From the NCBI GenBank assembly GCA_013154075.1, contig JAADDG010000184.1, forward strand, positions 1 to 10,440: a stretch of DNA of 10,440 bases. Reading direction: 5' to 3'. Numbering within the stretch: position 1 is the first letter of the stretch; each line of letters opens with the position of its first letter. This DNA comes from Campylobacterota bacterium. GTDB lineage: Bacteria; Campylobacterota; Campylobacteria; Campylobacterales; JAADDG01. The notes under the pieces are model-generated. The model did not search any database and was not told the origin of the DNA. It was given only the letters and a program-made list of their open reading frames with translations. Below are positions 1 through 6,407 of this stretch, one piece after another. The translations under genes were made by a program, and so were the position numbers.

Positions 1-6
1 TATAAT
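1..6 (+). promoter_or_regulatory. Putative -10 box for the ctpA-purCSQ-plsC operon
   Basis: A perfect TATAAT lies at the extreme left edge, about 50 bases before the ctpA start codon. Campylobacterota vegetative promoters rely mainly on the -10 box, with T-rich upstream DNA instead of a strict -35, so this could be the operon promoter with a start near position 12-13. The upstream half lies outside the window, so it cannot be judged, and the box might belong to the end of a preceding gene. Confidence 0.45.
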
Positions 7-56
7 AGACCGATTTTTATTTTTAGGATATTTATAAATTTAAGTTTGGAGTAAAA

Positions 57-1421
57 ATGCAAAAAAACATAAAATACGTTTCATTAGGTTTCGCATCTAC
101 ACTGCTTGCGGCCTCATTGATCTTTTCTCCTTCTCTATTCGCTAAAGCCGATATCAAAAAAGAGTCTGCCGAAAAGAAACTTGAAGCTTTAGCGAAATTC
201 ACTAAAGTTATAACGCTGGTAGAAAAATATTACGTTGACGAACTTAATATAAGCGATATTATAGATAAAGCGATTTCCGGGCTTTTGACAAATTTGGACG
301 CCCATTCTTCATTTTTGAATAAAAAAAGTTATAAAGAGCTTCAAATTCAAACCGAAGGGGAGTTCGGGGGTCTTGGAATAACCGTAGGTATAAGAGACGG
401 TGCTTTGACCGTTATCGCTCCTATCGAAGATACGCCGGCTTACAAAGCGGGGCTTAAAGCGGGAGATATCATTTTAAAAATCGGTGACAAATCGACTTTA
501 AATATGACTTTGGATGAAGCCGTTTCACTTATGAGAGGAAAACCTAAAACAGATATAGTTCTAACCATTATAAGAAAGGGTGAAACGAAACCTCTAACCG
601 TAAAAATAACCAGAGATATTATAAAAGTAAAATCCGTTTATTCCAAAATGGTAGAGGGAACCAAAATATTGTATTTAAGAGTTACCAATTTTGACAAAAA
701 GGTGGAAAGAGACGTCAGAAAAGCCATAAAAGCTCACAAAAATATAGAGGGAATCGTTTTGGATCTTAGAAACAATCCCGGAGGTCTTTTGAGCCAAGCT
801 GTGGGGCTTGTGGATCTTTTTGTAGACAAAGGCGTGATCGTTTCTCAAAAAGGAAGAGCCGAAGGGGAGAATGAAGTTTATAACGCTTCGGAGATTACGA
901 CCGTGTATAGAGGGCCTTTGGTTGTGTTGGTAAACGAGGGAAGCGCGAGTGCGAGCGAGATTGTAAGCGGTTCTTTGCAAGATCACAAAAGAGCCGTAAT
1001 TGTAGGACAAAAGACTTTCGGTAAAGGAAGCGTTCAGGTAATTATGCCTTTGGATAAGGATGAGGCTTTGAGACTTACTATCGCAAAGTACTATTTACCG
1101 AGCGGAAGAACGATTCAAGCTGTGGGGGTTACTCCGGATATCGAAGTTTATCCCGGTAAAGTTCCACATGAAGAGGATAAGCTTGCTATAAAAGAGAGCG
1201 AACTTAAAAAACATCTAAAAAACGAGCTTGAAAAAATCGAAGGTAAGAAAAAGAAGAAAAAAGAGACAAAACTTGAGAAAGATAGAAAGAAAAAATTGAT
1301 CACCAAAGAGGATATCTTAAATGATCTTCAATTAAAGAGCGCTATAGATACCATAAAAGTCTTGGAGATTTCCAAATCCGAGAATAAAAGCGCTTCAAAG
1401 AAGAGTAAAAAGAAAAACTAA
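57..1421 (+). CDS. ctpA: Carboxyl-terminal processing protease (S41 family, PDZ-containing)
   Basis: This is a secreted serine protease of the CtpA/Prc family, expected to cut periplasmic or envelope proteins near their C-termini. Residues 1-31 form a signal peptide with a possible AKA|D cleavage site (no lipobox Cys). A PDZ domain spans roughly 95-185, with the GLGITV carboxylate-binding loop at 105-110. The S41 core follows, with LDLRNNPGG at 235-243. Aligned with B. subtilis CtpB and E. coli Prc, the catalytic pair is Ser298 (in GSASASEI) and Lys323 (in FGKGSVQ), with Gln327 as the third residue; the 25-residue Ser-Lys spacing matches. GGAG at 48-51 sits 5 bases before the ATG. The tail (about 395-454) is very Lys-rich and low in complexity. 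At 454 aa it fits the family. It heads the operon and purC follows after 26 bases. The family is certain; the substrate is unknown. Confidence 0.95.
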   Translation: MQKNIKYVSLGFASTLLAASLIFSPSLFAKADIKKESAEKKLEALAKFTKVITLVEKYYVDELNISDIIDKAISGLLTNLDAHSSFLNKKSYKELQIQTEGEFGGLGITVGIRDGALTVIAPIEDTPAYKAGLKAGDIILKIGDKSTLNMTLDEAVSLMRGKPKTDIVLTIIRKGETKPLTVKITRDIIKVKSVYSKMVEGTKILYLRVTNFDKKVERDVRKAIKAHKNIEGIVLDLRNNPGGLLSQAVGLVDLFVDKGVIVSQKGRAEGENEVYNASEITTVYRGPLVVLVNEGSASASEIVSGSLQDHKRAVIVGQKTFGKGSVQVIMPLDKDEALRLTIAKYYLPSGRTIQAVGVTPDIEVYPGKVPHEEDKLAIKESELKKHLKNELEKIEGKKKKKKETKLEKDRKKKLITKEDILNDLQLKSAIDTIKVLEISKSENKSASKKSKKKN

Positions 1422-1447
1422 ATTAAATAAGAAAATAAGGGCGGAAA

Positions 1448-2167
1448 ATGCAGCAAAAAGAGCTTTTGTACGAAGGAAAGGCCAAAAAGCTTTATAAAAC
1501 GGATGACGAGAATCTTTTGATAGCCGAGTTTAAGGATGATTTGACGGCTTTTAACGCTTTAAAAAAGGGTTTTGAAGAGGGAAAAGGAGCGCTAAACGCG
1601 AAAATAAGCGCCAAGATTTTCAAAATGCTTGAAGAAAACGGTATCAAAACCCACCTTGTAGAGGTTTTGGACGATAGAAGACATCTTGTTAGAAATCTAA
1701 AGATCATTCCCATCGAAGTTGTAGTAAGAAACATAGCGACGGGATCTTTGACAAAGAGACTCGGAATCAAAGACGGCACCGTTCTTCCTTTCTCTTTAGT
1801 GGAGTTTTACTATAAAGATGATGATTTGGGAGATCCTTTGATAAACGATGAGCACGCTTTGCTTTTGGAGCTTGTGGAGCATGAGAATGAGCTTGAAGAG
1901 TTAAAGAGGCTTGGCAGAGAGATAAACGTTATTATGAAGAACTATTTTGCAAAAAGAGGTTTGAAGCTGGTCGACTTCAAACTTGAATTTGGAAAAGATA
2001 GTGAGGGTAAAATCTATTTGGCCGATGAAATAAGCCCCGATAGCTGCAGATTTTGGGATATGGAGACAAATGAGAAACTTGATAAGGATAGATTTAGAGA
2101 GGGGCTTGGCGGTGTGAAAGTCGCTTATGAAGAGGTGCTAAAAAGAATTTCAGAGGATATTAAATGA
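1448..2167 (+). CDS. purC: Phosphoribosylaminoimidazole-succinocarboxamide synthase (SAICAR synthetase)
   Basis: This cytoplasmic enzyme joins CAIR and aspartate, with ATP, to give SAICAR in de novo purine synthesis. At 239 aa it has the size of the compact bacterial form. Both family signatures are visible: LKIIPIEVVVRNIATGS at residues 84-100 and LVDFKLEFG at 174-182. The N-terminal nucleotide-binding segment EGKAKKLY (9-16) and the late SPDSCRFWD block (196-204) are also typical. An AAGGG at 1437-1441 lies 6 bases before the ATG. The stop codon overlaps the purS start as ATGA, implying translational coupling. I see no purine riboswitch or PurR-type operator upstream; the 26-base gap from ctpA points to co-transcription. 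Confidence 0.97.
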   Translation: MQQKELLYEGKAKKLYKTDDENLLIAEFKDDLTAFNALKKGFEEGKGALNAKISAKIFKMLEENGIKTHLVEVLDDRRHLVRNLKIIPIEVVVRNIATGSLTKRLGIKDGTVLPFSLVEFYYKDDDLGDPLINDEHALLLELVEHENELEELKRLGREINVIMKNYFAKRGLKLVDFKLEFGKDSEGKIYLADEISPDSCRFWDMETNEKLDKDRFREGLGGVKVAYEEVLKRISEDIK

Positions 2168-2403
2168 AAGTGGTAGTTAACGTTAGTTTGAAAGAGGGGG
2201 TTTTGGATCCTCAAGGAAAGGCGGTTCATCACGCTTTGGGCTCTTTAGGATTTGACGAGGTTAACGGCGTGAGAATAGGCAAGAGAATAGTTTTGGATGT
2301 TGACGGAGAAGATAAAGAGAAAATAAAAGAGAGAGTCAAAACTATGTGCGAGGAGCTTTTGGCAAATACCGTTATTGAAGATTATTTTATAGAGGTGGAG
2401 TGA
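2164..2403 (+). CDS. purS: Phosphoribosylformylglycinamidine synthase subunit PurS
   Basis: This is the small 79-residue subunit that bridges PurL and PurQ in the three-part FGAM synthase (FGAR + Gln + ATP to FGAM). The KVVVNVSLKEGVLDPQGKAV start and the central LGSLGFDEVNGVRIGKRIVL stretch are characteristic: a beta-strand opening, a GVLDPQG loop and a (G/N)xVRxGK strand. Its ATG overlaps the purC stop by four bases (ATGA), and purQ follows directly. This split PurS/PurQ/PurL arrangement differs from the single large PurL of E. coli. purL is not in the window and must lie elsewhere. Confidence 0.95.
   Translation: MKVVVNVSLKEGVLDPQGKAVHHALGSLGFDEVNGVRIGKRIVLDVDGEDKEKIKERVKTMCEELLANTVIEDYFIEVE
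2397..2400 (+). promoter_or_regulatory. Ribosome binding site that decides the purQ start
   Basis: GGAG inside the last codons of purS lies 5 bases before the ATG at 2406. A GTG at 2400 would open the same frame two codons earlier but overlaps this site, so ATG 2406 is the better start. Confidence 0.65.
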
Positions 2404-2405
2404 TT

Positions 2406-3077
2406 ATGAGAGCCGCCGTAGTGGTTTTTCCCGGAACGAATTGTGAATTTGACACAAAATACGCTTTGGAGAAGATCTCTTTCGATGTCGAGATGGTTTG
2501 GCATAAAGAGGAGAGTTTGTCTGAAAATATAGATTTGGTCGTTTTGCCGGGAGGCTTTAGCTATGGAGATTATCTAAGAAGCGGGGCTATAAGCAAATTC
2601 TCTCCCGTTATGAAAGCGGTAGGGGAGTATGCTGAAAATGGCGGCTACGTTCTTGGAATCTGTAACGGTTTTCAGATACTTTTGGAATCTCATCTGCTTC
2701 CGGGTGCTATGATGAAAAATAAAAACGTTCATTTTATCTCCAAATATCACGGCCTAAAAGTGGTGAGTAATGAAAACAGGTTTCTATCCAAAACGAAAGT
2801 CGGGGATATTTTGAGAATTCCTATCGCTCACGGAGAGGGTAACTACTATATCGACGAAGAGGGTTTAAAAAGGCTCTATGATAACGATCAGGTGCTTTTG
2901 ACCTATTGCGATGAAAACGGAGAAGAGCTAAATCCGAACGGTTCCGTGGATTCCATTGCCGGAATATGTAATGAAAAGAAGAACGTTTTCGGGCTTATGC
3001 CTCATCCCGAGAGGGCTGTTGAGTCTATTTTGGGATCGGAGGACGGAATAAAAATGCTTGAAGGTTTTCTTGGTTGA
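2406..3077 (+). CDS. purQ: Phosphoribosylformylglycinamidine synthase subunit PurQ (glutamine amidotransferase)
   Basis: This class I glutamine amidotransferase subunit releases ammonia from glutamine for FGAM synthesis by PurL, with PurS as bridge. From ATG 2406 it has 223 residues and begins MRAAVVVFPGTNCEFD, the usual family opening. The nucleophile is Cys86 in GYVLGICNGFQ, and the His/Glu partners are His200 and Glu202 in GLMPHPERA. The oxyanion-side motif LPGGFSYGDYLRSG is at 47-60. A GTG at 2400 in the same frame would add two residues, but the good RBS at 2397-2400 argues for ATG 2406. The stop overlaps the next gene's TTG start as TTGA. Confidence 0.96.
   Translation: MRAAVVVFPGTNCEFDTKYALEKISFDVEMVWHKEESLSENIDLVVLPGGFSYGDYLRSGAISKFSPVMKAVGEYAENGGYVLGICNGFQILLESHLLPGAMMKNKNVHFISKYHGLKVVSNENRFLSKTKVGDILRIPIAHGEGNYYIDEEGLKRLYDNDQVLLTYCDENGEELNPNGSVDSIAGICNEKKNVFGLMPHPERAVESILGSEDGIKMLEGFLG
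3060..3064 (+). promoter_or_regulatory. Ribosome binding site for a TTG start
   Basis: GAAGG lies 9 bases before TTG 3074. The only nearby ATG (3054) is in the purQ frame, so this site supports the rare TTG start of the next gene, whose translation then begins with a signal peptide. Confidence 0.5.
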
Positions 3078-4351
3078 AGATCTTTAGATATTTTTTGACC
3101 TTTTTGGCTTTGACTCTTCTTTTAGCGAAATTTGCCGCAGCGGAAGAACCTTCCGTATTTGACGATTATGCGGAGGATGACGGAAGCGTATCCTTTCCTT
3201 TACCGAAAAGTCTTCAAAAAAATTTAAATAAAGATATTAGAAAAAAGCCCGTTGCAAAGACCGAGGAGGAGATCGAGAGAAGTTTGGGAAAACGAATCAC
3301 TCCTCCCCCTTCTTCTTCTTTGACGCCTAAAGCAAGAGCTCAATCTCTATTTCTATCTTTTTATAATGTTCCAAAGAGAGTTTATGTAGGTGAAATTTTC
3401 CCTGTCTCTTTAAAGAGTATAGCCGTATTTAGCGATCTAAAGAGTCTAAATTTTTCTTTAGTGGGAGGAAGGGATTATAAACTTTTGAATCCCGAAGCTC
3501 TTTTTGAAAAAATTGACGAAAACGAGTATAAAATCACTCTCTATTTCAAGCTAACCTCCCCGAGCGCGAAAATTCCTTCTATCAAAGTAACGGCTGTCGA
3601 TAATGGAGGATACAGTGAGAGCTCCGTTATTTCGGTAAAAAATCTTAAAGTGGTTCCTATTAGGAAAAGCAAGGATTTTTGCGGAGTTTTGGCTGATTCT
3701 TTGAAAGTGCTTCGTTACAAGACTACGAGATTTGATGAAAATAGTTATATGTTTGTAATGAAGATAGAAGCAAAAAGAGCCAATGTGGAAGATTTTCATC
3801 TTGAATGGGTTTTGAGAGATAAGATAGAGAGTAAAGAGGGGGATTTTTTAGATTCCAAATTTATCTATTTAGCTTTCATTCCCGAAACTACTCAAAGATT
3901 TAATTTTAAGTATTTTAATTTAAAAGAGGGAAGATTTGAATCTTTCTCTTATCCCGTTAAGCTTGAAAAAGAGGAGCTTAGCACTCAGATAGAGCTAAAT
4001 CCAAAAGCGAGCAAATTTGATATCTATAAAAATATTTTTCTCTCCGTTATCGCTTTTATATTTTTGCTTCTCTTTTTCTTCAAAATCAAAAAGAGCAAAT
4101 TCGCCGCAATCGTTTATCTGATGATATCTTTGGCTATTTTTGCATATGTAATAAAAGATGAGCTTCCTTTCTCCGACGTTACGCTTAAGAAGGGAGCGAA
4201 AGTGAAGATTTTGCCTACTACCAACTCCACTATTTTCTATACTGCGGATAAAAAGATAAGAGTGAAAGTTTTAAATAGAGTGGGGCATTATTATAAAGTG
4301 GTTTTACCTAACGAAGAGATAGGATGGGTTAGAGATGAAGATCTTGAATAA
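3074..4351 (+). CDS. Membrane-anchored periplasmic protein with C-terminal SH3-like domain (Cj0515-type)
   Basis: The function is not established. The 425-residue protein starts at TTG (TTGA overlap with the purQ stop). Residues 1-23 are a signal peptide with a plausible AAA|EE cleavage site and no lipobox Cys. A charged, Pro-rich linker (about 27-90) leads into a beta-rich region (about 92-300) containing VPKRVYVGEIFPVSLK, a stretch resembling the beta-sandwich repeats of BatD-type proteins. Two membrane helices follow (about 319-337 and 343-361), joined by a short basic KIKKSK loop that should be cytoplasmic. A bacterial SH3-like domain (about 370-425, ending GWVRDEDLE) should therefore be periplasmic. 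The helix-helix-SH3 tail resembles BatE of the Bat aerotolerance proteins; that is my inference. Its place between purQ and plsC matches C. jejuni Cj0515. It overlaps plsC by 17 bases. Confidence 0.82.
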   Translation: MKIFRYFLTFLALTLLLAKFAAAEEPSVFDDYAEDDGSVSFPLPKSLQKNLNKDIRKKPVAKTEEEIERSLGKRITPPPSSSLTPKARAQSLFLSFYNVPKRVYVGEIFPVSLKSIAVFSDLKSLNFSLVGGRDYKLLNPEALFEKIDENEYKITLYFKLTSPSAKIPSIKVTAVDNGGYSESSVISVKNLKVVPIRKSKDFCGVLADSLKVLRYKTTRFDENSYMFVMKIEAKRANVEDFHLEWVLRDKIESKEGDFLDSKFIYLAFIPETTQRFNFKYFNLKEGRFESFSYPVKLEKEELSTQIELNPKASKFDIYKNIFLSVIAFIFLLLFFFKIKKSKFAAIVYLMISLAIFAYVIKDELPFSDVTLKKGAKVKILPTTNSTIFYTADKKIRVKVLNRVGHYYKVVLPNEEIGWVRDEDLE

Positions 4352-5030
4352 ACTTAGAGCATTTTATGTATTGATAGAGTTCTCTTTAACCGTAACGGGT
4401 GTAATAATTTTGATGTATTTTTTTCCAAATAAAAATAGAGAGATTAGAAGAAAGTGGGCTAAGCTTCAATCCAAACTTATAGGATATAAAATAATTCAAA
4501 AAGGCAAGATAGATCCCGAGGCTAATCTTCTTCTTATTAATCATCAAAGTCTTTTGGATATTGTCGTTTTGGAAGATATTCATCCGGCTAATTTGGCTTG
4601 GGTCGCAAAAAAAGAGATAGAGAAAATGCCGGTTTTCGGGCATATTTTAAAGCCTCCGAAAATGATAGTGGTGGATAGAGAGGATAGAAAATCTTTAATA
4701 AAACTACTAAAAGATGTAAAAGACAGATTAAAAGACAATAGAGTCATAGCTATTTTTCCTGAAGGTACGAGAAGTAAGGGCGATAGGCTTTTGAAGTTTA
4801 AAAAAGGGCCTAAGTTTTTGGCCGAGAAGCTCTCTTTGAAAGTTCAGCCGGTTGTAGTGGTCAATACGAGAGCCGTTGTGGATTCCAAAAGTTTGGAAGT
4901 GGATGTAAGCAAACCCGTAAAAGTTATCTTTTTGGACTCTTTCTATCCTTCTGAGAGAGGTGAAGATTGGTATGAGAAGATGAGAGATGATATGGAGAGA
5001 GTTTTGAAAAAGGAGCTTGAAGAGTCATAA
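4335..5030 (+). CDS. plsC: 1-acyl-sn-glycerol-3-phosphate acyltransferase
   Basis: This inner-membrane enzyme acylates lysophosphatidic acid to phosphatidic acid, the second acylation of phospholipid synthesis. The 231-residue protein has an N-terminal membrane helix (about 11-29). It carries the acyltransferase HX4D catalytic motif NHQSLLD (His70, Asp75), the substrate-binding FPEGTRS motif (141-147) and a QPVVVV block (171-176). Its ATG lies inside the end of the preceding gene (17-base overlap), so it is probably translationally coupled and the last gene of the operon. In C. jejuni plsC is followed, as I recall, by crcB; here an ammonium transporter with its own promoter follows. The product feeds CdsA, which is encoded at the right end of the window. 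Confidence 0.93.
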   Translation: MKILNKLRAFYVLIEFSLTVTGVIILMYFFPNKNREIRRKWAKLQSKLIGYKIIQKGKIDPEANLLLINHQSLLDIVVLEDIHPANLAWVAKKEIEKMPVFGHILKPPKMIVVDREDRKSLIKLLKDVKDRLKDNRVIAIFPEGTRSKGDRLLKFKKGPKFLAEKLSLKVQPVVVVNTRAVVDSKSLEVDVSKPVKVIFLDSFYPSERGEDWYEKMRDDMERVLKKELEES

Positions 5031-5047
5031 TCTGCTCTTATTTTATA
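5020..5047 (+). terminator. Weak possible terminator at the plsC 3' end
   Basis: AAGAG at 5020-5024 can pair with CTCTT at 5035-5039, followed by ATTTTATA. The stem is short (5 bp plus a possible bulged CA/TG extension), overlaps the plsC stop and has an imperfect T-tract, so it is a weak candidate for ending the operon. Confidence 0.25.
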
Positions 5048-5122
5048 CAATTTGAAATTTCCCTCTTTTTTGCCTGCCTATTTTTTAATCACTTATTTAA
5101 ATGAAAATTTCAAAAATTTAAC

Positions 5123-5128
5123 TATAAT
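5123..5128 (+). promoter_or_regulatory. -10 box of the ammonium transporter promoter
   Basis: TATAAT lies 29 bases before the amt start codon in a strongly AT-rich 127-base gap (5031-5157), with the expected start near 5135. No clear -35 is seen, and I find no sigma54 -24/-12 pair, so nitrogen control through RpoN is not supported. An AAGGGTGG ribosome binding site follows at 5147-5154. The rest of the gap holds only AT-rich sequence with three TGAAA(A)TTT words. Confidence 0.6.
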
Positions 5129-5157
5129 GTTATGAAATTTTATATAAAGGGTGGTTA

Positions 5158-6324
5158 ATGGACGCAAGTGTTTTCAGTTACGTTGTCGATACTCTTTTTG
5201 CTCTTTTTGCGATGACGCTTATTATTTTGATGGTGCCCGGTTTTGCGATGCTTGAGGCGGGGCTTGTCAGAACCAAAAACGTTACTACCGTTTTGATGGT
5301 AAATACGATGATCTATTCGGTAGCCTCTTTTTGTTTTTTGCTTGTGGGTTATTTGGTGGCTTTCGGCTCGTGGGATCATAATACCGATATGAGCAAATGG
5401 GCCGTTTTTCTTTTTCAAATGGCTTTCGTCGGCAAAGTAGTAAACATCATGAGCGGCGGTGTGAGTGAAAGAACCGCTATTATTCCTCTAACTATTTTTA
5501 CTATTATCATGTCGGCTTTGATTTATCCTTTTATCGTAAACATTACGTGGGGAGCCGGGACTCTTTTTCATTTGAATATGTATGATTTGGCCGGATCTAC
5601 GGTGATTCATTCGACTGGCGGATGGGCTCTTTTGGCCGCTATTTTGATAATAGGTCCGAGAAAAGGAAGATTTGTAGACGGCAAGATCAAAGTTATTCCC
5701 GCTTCGAATATTCCTTTGGTAGTTTTGGGAGCTTTCTTGCTTTGGATCGGATGGTTCGGATTCAACGGCGGATCCGTAGGGGCGATTTCGAGCAAAGAGA
5801 ATGCCGATGCGGTGGCTTTGACCGTTATGAATACGAATACCGCCGGACTTGCCGGAGCCATAATCGTTATGATTTTGGTATATCTAAAATATAAGAAATT
5901 TGACATCACTATGATTTTAAACGGTGCTTTGGGAGGATTGGTCGCTATCACCGCGGGAGCCGATAAGTTTGGAATATATACTCCTATAATAATCGGAGCG
6001 ATAGGCGGCGTTTTGGTTTTTTATGCGGTTCCTTTCTTCGATAAATTAAAAATAGACGATCCGGTGGGTGCTCTTTCGGTTCACTTGGTAAACGGTATTT
6101 GGGGGACGCTTGCTGTCGGAATTTTTGCTTCCGATGTTTCGCTTTTCGATCAGATAGTTGGAATCGTAGTTGTGGGAATTATCGCTTTCGTATCCTCTTA
6201 TGCGGTTATTTTTGCGATAAATAAATTTATGAAATTTAGAGTCGATGACGATACTCAAACCGAAGGTTTGGACGTAGAGCTTTGCGGAATCGAATCTTAT
6301 CCGGAGTTTAAAAGAGCCATCTAA
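5158..6324 (+). CDS. amt: Ammonium transporter (Amt/MEP/Rh family)
   Basis: This inner-membrane trimeric channel conducts ammonium/ammonia. The 388-residue protein is hydrophobic throughout, with about eleven membrane helices and no extra N-terminal signal-like helix. The family opening VPGFAMLEAGLVRTKNV is at 26-42. The D-8-H motif DLAGSTVIHSTGG (143-155) supplies Asp143 and pore His151. The second pore His is His309 in GALSVHLVNGIWGT, and the twin-His pair is therefore intact. GWFGFNGGS at 198-206 carries the Phe that aligns with the E. coli AmtB Phe215 gate (Phe202). The cytoplasmic tail keeps the RV...EGLD element (361-371) used by PII proteins in relatives, ending in ECGxESYPEF-like sequence. 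It has its own promoter and terminator, and no glnK/PII gene is adjacent on either side. Confidence 0.96.
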   Translation: MDASVFSYVVDTLFALFAMTLIILMVPGFAMLEAGLVRTKNVTTVLMVNTMIYSVASFCFLLVGYLVAFGSWDHNTDMSKWAVFLFQMAFVGKVVNIMSGGVSERTAIIPLTIFTIIMSALIYPFIVNITWGAGTLFHLNMYDLAGSTVIHSTGGWALLAAILIIGPRKGRFVDGKIKVIPASNIPLVVLGAFLLWIGWFGFNGGSVGAISSKENADAVALTVMNTNTAGLAGAIIVMILVYLKYKKFDITMILNGALGGLVAITAGADKFGIYTPIIIGAIGGVLVFYAVPFFDKLKIDDPVGALSVHLVNGIWGTLAVGIFASDVSLFDQIVGIVVVGIIAFVSSYAVIFAINKFMKFRVDDDTQTEGLDVELCGIESYPEFKRAI

Positions 6325-6334
6325 CGTAAATTTC

Positions 6335-6356
6335 GAGGGCTTTTGCCCTCTTTTTT
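6335..6356 (+). terminator. Intrinsic terminator after amt
   Basis: GAGGGC (6335-6340), loop TTTT and GCCCTC (6345-6350) form a perfect 6-bp GC-rich stem followed directly by six T residues. It starts 10 bases after the amt stop. The opposite strand lacks a matching T-run, so it acts mainly on rightward transcription. Confidence 0.9.
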
Positions 6357-6364
6357 CCTCTTTA

Positions 6365-6373
6365 TGCTACAAT
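6365..6373 (+). promoter_or_regulatory. Extended -10 promoter of the radical SAM gene
   Basis: TGCTACAAT is an extended -10 element (TGn plus TACAAT), placed just after the amt terminator and preceded by T-rich DNA. The expected start is near 6380, giving a leader of about 28 bases. An AAGG at 6399-6402 lies 5 bases before the ATG at 6408. Confidence 0.6.
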
Positions 6374-6407
6374 AATCTCTTCTTACTTTCCTCAAAAAAA
6401 GGTTTTT

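Noticed and set aside
61..67. A7 run at the start of ctpA (and A7 at 6394-6400) as phase-variable tracts
   Set aside because: Seven-base A runs are routine at this base composition; phase-variable genes in this phylum typically carry longer, mostly G/C tracts.
2400..2405. GTG at 2400 as the purQ start
   Set aside because: It overlaps the GGAG ribosome binding site that is ideally spaced for ATG 2406, and PurQ proteins normally begin directly with the strand that follows that ATG.
3074..3145. Lipoprotein signal for the SH3-domain protein
   Set aside because: There is no cysteine near the end of the hydrophobic segment; the AAA|EE site fits signal peptidase I instead.
5053..5140. Three TGAAA(A)TTT words upstream of amt, with another before the chemoreceptor gene at 7736, as a possible regulator site
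   Set aside because: Such words are common by chance in AT-rich spacers, spacing is irregular, and no known Campylobacterota operator matches.
5607..5951. A 114-codon minus-strand open frame inside amt, and similar antisense frames in other genes
   Set aside because: They lie wholly within strongly supported genes, have no ribosome binding sites of note and give low-complexity shadow proteins.
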